From NCBI RefSeq assembly GCF_014851395.1, contig NW_024044459.1:24735418-24799417 (forward strand): 64,000 nucleotides of DNA. Direction: 5' to 3'. Below, one piece after another: positions 34,437-44,668 of the stretch. Source of the stretch: Micropterus salmoides (Eukaryota; Chordata; Actinopteri; Centrarchiformes; Centrarchidae). The translations under genes were made by a program, and so were the position numbers. Numbering within the stretch: position 1 is the stretch's first letter; every line of letters starts with the position of its first letter. The notes under the pieces are model-generated. The model was not told the DNA's origin, made no database searches, and saw nothing but the letters and a program-made list of their open reading frames with translations.

Positions 34437-35956
34437 CTGCAGGAGCACGTGAGAGGTTAAAAAAAAAAAAACAGGTTCATTTCTAAAAGCACAGCTATCA
34501 TCTTGGTGTTTGTCACAGTGGTTGGCTGGGCGTGTGCAAGATGTATGTGTGCAGTTTTTCCTTCCTTTCGAGGTGTGTGGGGGTGGACTGGAGGATTACA
34601 GCTCATAGGCTCAAGGGGCCTCCCACTACACTCTGCAGCGACTGGTTTACAGCATTATGAAGTCTTAAAATGTATGGCAAGCCAGAGACCAGATATAGGC
34701 ATAAATGAGTGATTTAAGACTTGTGTTTGTAATGCTTTATCCTACAGTGTTAATGAAAAACATCAACATTCAGGAAGACATCACTAAGTTACTATTTCCA
34801 GTGACACCTGATTGGTGGTGGGATAGAAATGTAATCTGGCGCTCTACTTGAAGGAGAGAACAAGTGATGTGTGTAAGCACAAGACACCTGCTTATTTCCT
34901 GAGCTCAGTGTCAGCTGAGGTATAAATAATTGTCAATGCTGCTGTGTTAACAATTGATCTCTTGAATGAAGGTTTCTTTTTGTTAAATCGTGCCTCATCT
35001 TCTGACAAAGGCTTGCATACGTATGCATAATTGCGCGTGTGCCTTGACAGATGGACAGATAGCTTGACAAAGAGAAAGACACACATCGAGAGAGAAATAT
35101 ACAGTACAATTTTCAAGGCCTGAGGTGAAGTTCTTCAAGATGTAGGGTTGAAAAACATGTTGCAGTATTCATCTCACTTATCTTCTTTTCACAGGTTGTG
35201 CTCGCATAATAGACTTAAAAATATCTCCTCGCATATCCGCTCGAGCTTGAGTATTTTAGCAGAACGAGATGTACTGTATTGTGTGTGAGGTTGTGTGTGC
35301 ATCCATCTGTGTGTGAAAATTGGGGGAAACTATACAGGAGTGATAGACCCAACATTGTCACAGTCTTCACAGAATGGAAGAGAGGCTACAGGATATAGAA
35401 AAATAGAGTTGAAAAAACAAGGTTATTCTGGTTTTGTCAGCAGAACTTTCCAGAGTATTTTAAGCATATATCTTATAGTAAAGCAAACAGATTAAATCTT
35501 TATACTTGACATCTACAGTGCAGCTACCCTGTGCTGTAACAGCCTCCATTATTCATGATTTAAATGAATATGCAGGATCTGTCCCTTGTCTGCTCTTTCC
35601 TTCCCTCCTCCACTCTGACCTTAGATCTTTGTCCTATTGTATGATTACACATTTCTCCTGTTTTCCATTTCCCTTGCATTCCACCTTCCTTCCCCAGCTG
35701 CTGGTGGTAATGGTTTTCTGTCATGGGCCATAAACATTCATGGTAACGCATTTGGAACCGCAGGAAAGTGAGGATGATCTGTGCAGTGGCAGTTTGGACA
35801 TGAACAACATAGCAGAACAAATGAGGCCACTCATTGCACCTTCCAATATGTAAATATATGCAGGATGCCAACAGTGAGGATGATAGAGCAGGTGATGCCT
35901 TTACATTGGTCTTTTTACCAGCCACGCTGTCGCGGTTATTGTTTTCACGTTGTGAG

Positions 35957-35958
35957 TC

Positions 35959-35996
<38 letters not shown>
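35957..35996. repeat. (TG)n microsatellite
   Basis: About 15-18 TG units inside rasl10a intron 2. Confidence 0.95.
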
Positions 35997-36459
35997 ATCA
36001 TGGCAAAATGTGGTCCTGGAGATGCCTACTCTAGCTGGAACTACCACAGAAGCGGTTTGAGTACTTTGCCAGGTGTTTAAATTCCTGGCTGTCTGCAAAA
36101 TGCAGTCACGAACCTTTACAGGTGTGTAGTTGAGATCAAAATGAAGGCAGAGTTTGAAGATGGGTGTGATCTGAGCAAGTACGCCAGACGTACGGGGGGT
36201 AGGAAGTAAAGAAGGGCACGCTGGCCCCCCACTTTATGCACTGACCCACATTGCTTTTAAGTCATGGAATTAGCTTTGCCAAGATGGCAAGATCCAGGCA
36301 GACAATAAAAACAAAAAAAAACAATTGTTGTTGGACAGTCAGTATTCTTGTTCTTGCCAAATACTGTAACTGATCATTTATCTCCTGCCAATAAAGACAC
36401 ATTATACATTCATGACCATGATTAATGTATGTAATGTTTACTTTTATTTCAGCAAGACA

Positions 36460-36533
36460 GATTTGCTTTGGCAGTGTAAACGTCTGTTCCCATGCCAATA
36501 AAGCCCCATTGAATTTGAGTGAATTTAATTGAA
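36460..36533 (+). repeat. 3' tail of a dispersed fish retroposon
   Basis: GCTTTGGCAGTGTAAA, then CATGCCAATAAAGCCCCATT and TTGAATTTGAGTGAATTTAA-type repeats. It is the same tail type as the minus-strand copy at 1993-2056. The upstream body is not recognisable. Confidence 0.5.
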
Positions 36534-37190
36534 AATTATGTCAAAACACACATACATTAAAAGTTGACCCAACGAGAACATTTAGGCAAAATGAATAAAC
36601 CCGACACAGATCACCTGTTTTGCCAGACTCACTTCTCTCATGTCATTGTGTTCCATTGCTACATCCACACTGATTTGGCGGAGCTGCTGGTGTGATCCTA
36701 TTGTAAGATGGTCTCTAGTTTCCCACTATTGTTGCGTCCTTATGGCTCTTGTATTGGTTCAAACCCAGCCAGGAGACTTTTATTATATTTCCCTCTGGTT
36801 CTCAAGCCGACTCTATGTTGCTGCTGTACTCTGTTCAATAAAAGCAGAAGTATCCTAAAAATAATCTTTTAATCGCTAGTGACGTCTCAGGCAGCACTCA
36901 TACAGCAATGCCAGAATCAAATGTCATTCCTAAACTGTCAGGCTGCAGGCCTGAGTGTTCTGAATTAAAATATCTCACCACAAGCTATCTCTCTCTAGCT
37001 ATCTATCACTGTCACAAACGTATAATTGTACAGCATTATGGCAGGGCTGTGAAATTGCATGGTGTCTCCAGACGGGTGACACATTGGTGTCATTAGAAGT
37101 CATCAATGAGGGTTAAAAAGCTGAATGTCAGTGGTTGTATGTTCAGTTACTATCTGGCCAGCTGAGAGCATGCGGTTGACCATACTGTAC

Positions 37191-37315
37191 CTGTGCTCCA
37201 CTATCTGTTGTCTGATCATCTTGACGTATTCAAAGCTCTCGACACAGCAGATGTCGTACACCAGGATGTAGGCGTTGGCATTGCGAACGCCTCTGCAGCG
37301 CAAATCCAGCCACTC
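37191..37315 (-). CDS. rasl10a: Ras-like GTPase family 10 member A, coding exon 2
   Basis: The acceptor ACATTAG lies before 37315 and the donor GTACAG follows 37191. The exon is 125 nt, entering in phase 0 and leaving in phase 2. It encodes residues 73-113: EWLDLRCRGVRNANAYILVY, DICCVESFEYVKMIRQQIVE and H, then a split Arg. This is the central beta-strand/helix of the Ras fold, where the AYILVYDIC strand precedes the helix bearing SFEYVK. The weak donor GTACAG is unusual but is supported by the correct frame into exon 3 (HR-EGSSSEVPILVVGNKRD). Confidence 0.92.
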
Positions 37316-37429
37316 CTAATGTAAAGACACACAGAGAGAAACACAGACTGTGAATACACAAACACAAATTGTAGGCCCTACAGAATGTTTTGCCATGCTA
37401 GCGACATGGCTGTAGGGATGGCAAGGCCT

Positions 37430-37632
37430 GTCAGTTAGTTAGTCGATTCACAACTCCAGACTGAAATATCTCAACAACTACAGTATTGGATTGATTGCTA
37501 TGAAATTTGGTACAGGTTTACTTGGCACCCAGAGGAGAATCCTATAGACTTTGGTGATCCCCAGTCTTTTCCTCTAGCGCAACCATGAGTTTGAAATTTG
37601 TTGTTTTAAGTGAAATGTCATCTATTGGACAG
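37430..37632 (+). repeat. Dispersed fish repeat (CTGAAATATCTCAACAACTA type)
   Basis: Contains CTGAAATATCTCAACAACTA, ATTGCTATGAAATTTGGTAC, ACTTTGGTGATCCCC and CCTCTAGCGCAACCATGAG. I recognise this motif series from a very common interspersed repeat of fish genomes. Its transposon class is not known to me. It lies in rasl10a intron 1. Confidence 0.6.
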
Positions 37633-38694
37633 ATTTAGTTTAGTTTATTTGACACAATGAGAGAGACAATGTGTGCAGAATATAATGCACCTACCTGTAG
37701 AATACAAAAACACTAGACAGCCGTTAGCTGAACAGTATGTGGCCTGTGTTTCTGTAATTATTCTACTCAGAGTCATAGTTCACCTACCTCTGCTGCTTAG
37801 CCTCTGTGAAAAAGTGCAGACAATTAAGTCTTAGAGCTAAACATGCCTCTATGAGTCTCACAGCCTAGAACAAAGTCATAAAACATGGTGACTGCTAGGC
37901 AGTAAGCACTGCACAGCATCCTAGCTACACATGTTCAGGGGCAATGACAGGGGTTACAGCTTTTAAGGGATAAGCAAATATGGAGCCTTCTGTCAGAAGA
38001 AGAAAAAGGAACACATACTACTGTTTAACCATGCTTGCTGCTTGGCTAAGCTTTGTGATGCAGTGCGCATGCAGTGGGTCAAACAGTGAAATTTATTTGA
38101 TGGTAATGAGTTTCAAACTGTAGTTAAAACACATTGCACAAATTGGTACATTTGCACCTTACTGGGGGACAGTTGCTTCAAGAGAAACACAGTGACCCAT
38201 TCTTCTGTTCATGCTGTTTTTCCCAGAGCTCTCACCAACCCACCACCACCTCCATCACCGCCTCTAACAGCATGCAATGAATTTATAAGCATTTGATCTG
38301 ATAAAAGTGGGAGAGGAAAATAGAGGAACTTCAGTGGGTGGGAAGAAAACATCTGCTAAAGGAGGGAAATGAGAAAACAAACACAGCCCTGGAAGAATGT
38401 CAAAAATGAAAAAAGCAGCAGTGGATCAAGGGATGAGCAGACAAGGTGTCAACATAACCTCTTGGGTGCATGGACACTGCTAATGAAGGGTCTGGAGACT
38501 GTCAGAAACTATGTGCAGTTCAATTCAATTCAATTCAATTTAGCAGGCAAACAGTGGATATTACACTTTGTACGATAAATAATAATGTATGAGTATTTCA
38601 GTTCTAACTGCTGTAATGCACAAACTATATAGCAGCACTTTTGAGATATAAAGAGGTTAGACATAACAGTGTAATCATTTCATCACGGAAGATC
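37633..38694. other. rasl10a intron 1, nothing recognised
   Basis: Intronic AT-rich sequence with one short (AATTC) tandem at about 38519-38540. Confidence 0.5.
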
Positions 38695-38845
38695 TTAAAG
38701 GAGTAGTTTGACATTTTGGGAAATACGCTTATCCACTTTCCTTGCAGAGAGTTAGATAAGAAGATCAATACCACGCTCATATCTGTACACTAAATATGAA
38801 GCCACAGTCAGTTGAGAGGTTACAATCTCCTTCAAGAAGTGCATA
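38695..38845 (+). mobile_element. Truncated MITE, GGAGTAGTTTGACATTTTGG family
   Basis: Begins AAAGGAGTAGTTTGACATTT, then TGGGAAATACGCTTATCC, CTTGCAGAGAGTTAGATAAG and CTCATATCTGTACAC. It is the left part of the same family as the fuller copy at 44255-44668. No right terminus was found, so the copy is truncated. Confidence 0.55.
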
Positions 38846-39603
38846 ACGCTACGTCACACACCAACTATGGGTCTTCATATTCAGTCTGAAAAAATACACC
38901 GTTTTACTACAGTTTCTGGGTTGAATGATATGTGAAACTGTGTGCAACAGGCTTTGAGATATGTTTTCTCTCGTTTGGTGGGTCAGCAGCAACATATATA
39001 AACCCCATCGTATTAAAAAGGCAATGCAGTGCACTTGCGTAACACAATAGCATGTTCAATACCATCTTCTCCATTTAAATAAACATTTTGACGGGGCTGA
39101 ATGTTGCCCTGGTCTTTAATCTACTCTGCAGTCCTGTGATATATGGCAGCTACAGTAGTTTGGAAATAATGATATGGGCCACTGAATTTGATGAAATTAC
39201 TGCTTATCAGCCTGCAGATTAGACAAGAATTAGGTTGTAAAAATGAGACATGCTGGAGTGTTTGGTGAGTTTCCTGATGGACATATAGCATTACATGTTG
39301 GTAAAGTAACCGCTAATTGTAGCTGCCATTAGCTAGTGGGTGCTTGGAGGGGAGAATATCTATGTTCCCAGGGTTCTATGCAACCAGGGTCCTATGTTCC
39401 CAAGCTCAATATCCTCATGATGACACGACCTTTCAAATAATTGTTAAATGTTTTCAGCAATGTTTTTTCCCTAAGTCAATTGTTCAGTGTATCCCTGGGT
39501 CAATACGTTGAAATCACCTACAGCTTATACAGCTTTGTGATTTTATATAAATTTGTGGGCAAGAAGTTTTCTTGACTTTAAATACTGATACCTCAAATCA
39601 GTG

Positions 39604-39636
39604 GCTGAAAGGATTTCTACCAGAAATCCTTTCAGC
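39604..39636. repeat. Perfect 15-bp palindrome with 3-base loop
   Basis: GCTGAAAGGATTTCT, loop ACC, AGAAATCCTTTCAGC: 15 consecutive base pairs with no mismatch. It is in rasl10a intron 1 and has no recognised element around it. Confidence 0.9.
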
Positions 39637-39766
39637 AACAACATTATCCTCAACAAGTTCTTTTGCAATTTGAACTGCAAAGTTAGCCCATTCCCATCTC
39701 TTACAATGTTAGTTTACATCAAGACACACATGCTCATAGGACTCTGAGAACGTAGGGATGATCCTG

Positions 39767-39902
39767 CTCGGAGCAACCGTGGGAGTGTTGGTTCTTTACA
39801 CCGCTAGCATAGGAGCTTTCGAGCCCCCTCCCCAGGCATCAAAACCTCATCCTCCTGGCAGCCCAAAGCCCCTGTGCACCAACACTCCCCGGGTGTTCCG
39901 AG
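39767..39902. mobile_element. Short inverted-repeat element
   Basis: The left arm at 39767-39792 (CTCGGAGCAACCGTGGGAGT then GTTGGT) pairs with the right arm at 39878-39902 (ACCAACACTCCCCGGGTGTT then CCGAG) with a few mismatches. The enclosed spacer is about 85 bases and GC-richer than the intron. It is probably a small MITE or processed palindrome. No target duplication was seen. Confidence 0.5.
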
Positions 39903-40024
39903 TTCCCAGTCCAGGCATAGTCAGCTAATAGGATCACTAGCTAAATGACTGGTTAACTGAGCTGAACAGCAGCTACAGTTAGAGCAGATGGTGCAGACCC
40001 AGTAGTCACTCTGTGTGCAAGCAT

Positions 40025-41838
40025 TAGTGATTCGACTATGATTCAGGAGACCATGGGTAGCCAGTGGAGGTCCCTGAGTAGTAGGGTGATTGATTGAAAA
40101 CCAGATGTGCTGCCACGTTCAGGACCATTTGCAGAGGTTTCACTGCACAACCTGGAAGACCAGCTAGGAGGGCATTGCAGTAGTCGAGGTGAGAGGTAAC
40201 CATGGCTTGTACCAGAAGTTGGGTGGTGTATTGAGATAGTTAGGGCCTGATTTATCTTATTTTGTATAGAGAAAAGTGGAAAGATTGGGAGACGGTAGCA
40301 AGATGGTCCAAGAAGTACAGATTGTCGTCAATCATGACACCCAAGTTTCTCACCACCCTGGTTGGAGTGATGGTTGAGAAGCAAATTTTTAATTTGATGT
40401 TATGATGGATAGTTTACTTAGCTGATAACCAAGAGTTTGGCAAGAGTTTGGCAAGAGGTTTTGTTTAAGATGGCAAGCATTCATCCATGCAGTATGTCTG
40501 AGAGATCGTGCGTGATCTGTGCCGAGACGGTGGGGTCATCTGGCGGGAAGGACAGGTAGAGTTGCGTATTGTCTGCGGAACAGGGGTAAAAGAAATCGTG
40601 CAAGTGAATGATCCGTGAGTTTGTGTAAATTGAGAAAAGTAGGGGCCCTAGCACTGAGCCTTGGGGCACCCAAGCGGGAAGCTTCCGGTCTACAATATGA
40701 AGCAAATGCGGAAGTCCCTGAAACCTGCATTCTGTTGAAAATCCAGCAGGGGGCGACTCCTCTGGTTGCAAAAAGAAGTCCGGCTCCATTAGAAATAATG
40801 GGAAAATGACCTGACTTCTCAGCTGAATAATTACCCCAGTAAACACTTTCCTGATGAGTTTATGGTCTCAGTCGCTAGTTTCAAGTCTTCCTCAATACAA
40901 AATGATGTTCATTTAGTAAATTATGGTCCCATTTATTTTAAAATAGACCAAAAAACAGAGTACGTTTCAGGGTTATCTATGATTGACAAGTCGTTACCAT
41001 GGCGACCTGTCAATCAGGCTAGAGCCGACTCGTACCCTCGGTACTGTGTAAATTTAACCAGCCCCGTTTAAAAAGCTTATTAGGAGTCGGCTGTTCACTT
41101 TCTCTGGTGAGTACATTTTGTTTTAAGACTGTTCGCTAGACAAAGTTATCAGCCCTGTTAAAATGACAGTTAACGTGAGTTACAGTTGCACCTAGCTAGG
41201 CAAGCTAGCTCCACACACGGCCGTTAGCTCCGCTGTATCGTCACTTCCGGGCACTTTCTGGTTGCAAAAACTCGACATGGCGGCGATCTATCGGCCAAAC
41301 TCGAGGCTTCAAAATGGCAGTCCACAAACCAACGGGTGACATCACGATGACTACGGCCATTTCTTATATACAGTCTATGGGGGCACCCCCGTGGAGAGGG
41401 AGTGAGAGAAGGACAATTGTCCTTGCCATGACACATTGTAGGAACACCCAGAGAGGTAGGATTCTAACCACAGGAGTGCATTGCTCGAGATGCCCACTGC
41501 CAACAGTGCCGATAGCAGGATGTTGTGGTTGACTGTGTCAACAGCAGTTGATAGATCTAGCAGAATGAGAACTAAGGACTAGGCTGCAACTTTAGCTGAT
41601 CTTAGTGCTTCTGTCTTAAACAACTGAGCCATTTCAGTGGAGGGGCTGCTCTTTAAACCCAGCTGAAATGGATCAAGAAGGTCATTCCGTGAGAGGAGCT
41701 GTGAGGCCTGTTTGAAGACTGCCCTTTTGATGGTTTTGGATAGAACTGGTACAAGTGAAACTGGCTGATAGTTCTCAGCTTGAGTAGGGTTGAGGGAGGG
41801 CTTTTTGTAGGGGTGTAACCCGAACCATTTTGAATGCG
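40025..41838 (-). mobile_element. L2-like non-LTR retrotransposon (LINE) fragment, split by an insertion
   Basis: Read on the minus strand from about 41838 to 40025, this is the reverse-transcriptase and post-RT part of an L2/Rex1-like LINE. Visible blocks, in order, are ENYQPVSLVPVLSKTIKRAV, NDLLDPFQLGLKSSPSTEMA, VLILLDLSTAVDTVNHNILL, WVPQGSVLGPLLFSIYTNS, CSADNTQLYLSFPPDDPTVS (a decayed YADD catalytic box, here SADN) and, further down, MIDDNLYFLDHLATVSQSFH with the LDYCNALLAG-like region out of frame. An in-frame stop at 41579-41581 and several frame changes show it is dead. A 708-bp foreign segment (40672-41379) interrupts it. It lies in rasl10a intron 1 on the same strand as the gene. Confidence 0.85.
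40672..41379. mobile_element. Insertion inside the LINE, flanked by 9-bp duplication
   Basis: GGGGCACCC occurs at 40663-40671 and again at 41380-41388, exactly at the two junctions where LINE homology breaks and resumes (both are the GVPQGS region of the RT). The inserted 708 bp ends in TTCTTATATACAGTCTATG, a motif I know from a common fish interspersed repeat. It includes GGTTGCAAAAA twice, and TTACCATGGCGACCTGTCAA. No terminal inverted repeats or coding capacity were seen, so it is a non-autonomous element of unassigned class. An 8-9-bp duplication fits hAT, P or Merlin-type integrases. Confidence 0.65.
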
Positions 41839-44254
41839 GTTGGGAAGCACCAAGCTATCTGTCCATCAGGAAACTCCACAAATCACCAAGAGGTTGAGGT
41901 AGAGCAGCCTGAGGACATCGATATTTGATGTGAGAGTACTAAGTTGTTATGAGCAAGACTATTTCTTGGCCGAGAGCAGTGACTTGTCATCACTATGAAG
42001 TTGCCAGACTCCAAGAAGTCACTTGCACACAATTCAAGCTTTTGTGGCTTGTTCGGCAAGAAAACTGTATTCCCCAAAATGTTGATCAAAGGCTATTCCT
42101 TTAACTTTGAATGTTTAATTACCAGCATTTATCAGCTCTAAGTAGGTTTATTTCAACTTGTGACGATGATATTGGCTAATGATCATATTGAATTCTGAAC
42201 ATCACTGAAGGGGTTGATTTTTTTCATTTGTTGTCACGATTTTCAAAGCTGTCCTCATTACGTAACACATCATTTGGCTTTGTGTTGGGTTTTTTTGACT
42301 GATGCACCTGCATCTTGGGCACAGATGATTTGGCCTCTTTGGAGTTCTGTTTGTTGCATCATGTTGCTTTGAAAACTCAGATATTAAAGAGCTGTTAATC
42401 AGATTATTTTAATTGCTATGCTTCTAATTAGCATCAAGCTAATATGACCCATGTTTGTGGCAGTGTTTGCAATGATGATTGATTTGATAGAAGTCATTTT
42501 CCATGTGGAGTTTAGATTATTTCTTTTATCTCCTTCAACAACTTGTGCAACTAGAAACTAGAAAGAGTTTGAGAAATGTACATTACTCTCAAGGTTGGAG
42601 AAAATATGCTTTTCATTAAATAATTCATTTTCTTTCTATTCCGAGACAAAAGACAGGACAACACAATGAAACCAAAAAACAAAATTTGTTAGCTAGCATC
42701 AAAGAACAAAATTATTAAAAGTTAATGTTGGTGTATGTGTGCGTGAGTGCCTGTGGCCACACTGCTGGACTGGGATGAAAGTAGATGGGAGCGAGAGAAG
42801 GGGAAGTGGTGAGCTAAGGGAAAACATGGGGAGAGGAGAGAAGAGGAAAATATACTTATCAAATCAACACACTGTGCAGGGGATCTGTAAAAACATGATC
42901 AACTGATAATTTGTGAAAGGGGAGGCTAAGGGAGCAGATGATGATCAGTTTAACTTCTAATGATGATAACACTAACACATCTGTGCCAGCGAGGAACAAT
43001 ATGCCTTCATTCAATTTGGAAGAGGGCGTTTGTGGGTTTGTGCCTAGGTGAGTGTGAGGAAGAAACAGCCTCACACATCAGCAGGGAGATAATGAGGCCG
43101 ATCAGCCACGGAGACAAACATGTGGGACGAAGATCGCTGCCATCAAAAGTGAAAAAGAAGGCAGAGGAAGAGAGGAAGCAAGGGCGGCACTGTGTGGTAT
43201 ACATATGAGTATTTGTCTCTCTCCAGGTTGAATCAGGTTTGTTATTTTTTGTTGGTCGCTTCTATTGTAGAGCATCCAGTACAATTTCAATACAAAGTCG
43301 TGTCAAGCAGGCAAACGCCTCAGTAAATATTATACCTATTTTTGCCAAATAAACAAGAAACATTCTACTTCATAACACCGCATGCCATCACAGCTCACCC
43401 TTTTCTGATAATTGAGGCAATTGATGACGTGAGATGCACACAGTGGCTTCAGTTCCAGCCTCACGTCCCCGTGGGGCTATAAATAGCAGCTTGTGTGTTC
43501 ATCCCATATCTCTTTGTCAGCTAAGTCCCGTTTTCAAATGTGGAGGAGGGGCTGGAAAACAAAAACACTATATCTCCAAACCCAAACAAGAGGCTAAATA
43601 AATAAATAACAAAAAGGGCTGGGAAGACAAGACAGTGCAGCAACACACGGCTGATAATCTGAAATCAGATGTGTTTAAAATGCATGTGTGGGCATGTTTA
43701 TTTGTGTGTGCTGTGTGCTTTACAGGATGTGAGAGTGCGCTTGTGGGAGCGTGAATGTGAAGTGTGGTGCCACTGTCTGCATCCTCCAGTTGGTCTTGTT
43801 AACACGGCGTTCAAAAAGAGCATCTTATCCTTCGCTCCTCAACAGCCAAACAGAACATGTTTCCCTGACAACGGCAGGCCGTGGTCAGTTTTTAGCAGGC
43901 TTTGACAAAGCTGTCGTGTCTCCTGATATTAACGGAGGCAGCTTAGTGGTTGTGATGGATCAATACTCAAGAACAGGAGGGAGGCCGGTGTAACCTGGTG
44001 GGGGAAGGGTGCTGAGCAATCAAGAGAAATTTCACACATAGGCCACGCTGGCCGACTTACAATTAAAATTTATTACGTCCCCTGAGGATGAGCCCCCCCA
44101 TTTCTCAGTGTTGACCTATACTAGGCAGCCATTAAAATCTGTAGGTTTTATTGTCCTTGTGATTAATTTACTTTCTTTAAGACAATATGGAGAGGATGGT
44201 CGGTTGCTGGTTAAACCATGGCTAAAATATATTCATGAATTGTTGATTTGAAAA
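41839..44254. other. rasl10a intron 1, nothing recognised
   Basis: AT-rich intronic sequence. There are small GA-rich runs near 42.8 kb. No recognisable exon or repeat family. Confidence 0.5.
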
Positions 44255-44668
44255 CAGGCGGTAACAAACTTTGACATTTTCGGAAATATGCTTGAGTTTG
44301 ATGAAAAGACTGATATCACTTTCATATCTGTAAGGTAAAAATTAAGCTACAGCCAGCAGCAGCCAGTTAGCTTAGCTTACCTTAGCATAAAGACAGGGGG
44401 AAACAGCTAGCCTGGCTCAGTCAGAAAGTAACCCAAATTGCATACCAGTGCCTTTACAGCTCAGTAATTGACATTATGGCTCATGTTGGATTTGTCAGAA
44501 GGTTATGAGCTGGGCTGGCCGTTTCCAATTATTATGCTAAGCTAATGTAAACATCTGTCTGCGGTTCCTCCAAATTTAGCGTGCAGACACAAAGATGAAA
44601 TCAGTCCTCTCATCTTACTCTCTGCAAGAAGGCAAATAAGTGCATTCACAAAATGTCAAATTATTCCT
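44255..44668. mobile_element. MITE with terminal inverted repeats (TTTGACATTTT family)
   Basis: The left end contains AACTTTGACATTTTCGGAAA and the right end (44649-44668) reads CACAAAATGTCAAATTATTC, its inverted counterpart. Internal motifs AGTTAGCTTAGCTTACCTTA, GCATAAAGACAGG and GGGAAACAGCTAGCCTGGCT are familiar from a very abundant fish repeat. The unit is about 410 bp and has no coding capacity. The copy at 38695 shares its left half. Confidence 0.65.

Larger units (their letters stand above)
34437..37190. other. rasl10a intron 2
   Basis: A 2,754-bp intron containing a TG microsatellite (about 35957-35995) and a retroposon 3' tail (about 36460-36533). No other exon was recognised. Confidence 0.75.

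Noticed and set aside
40536..40809. Short frames on both strands at the LINE RT region considered as separate genes
   Set aside because: They are other-frame readings of the decayed reverse transcriptase and the inserted element.
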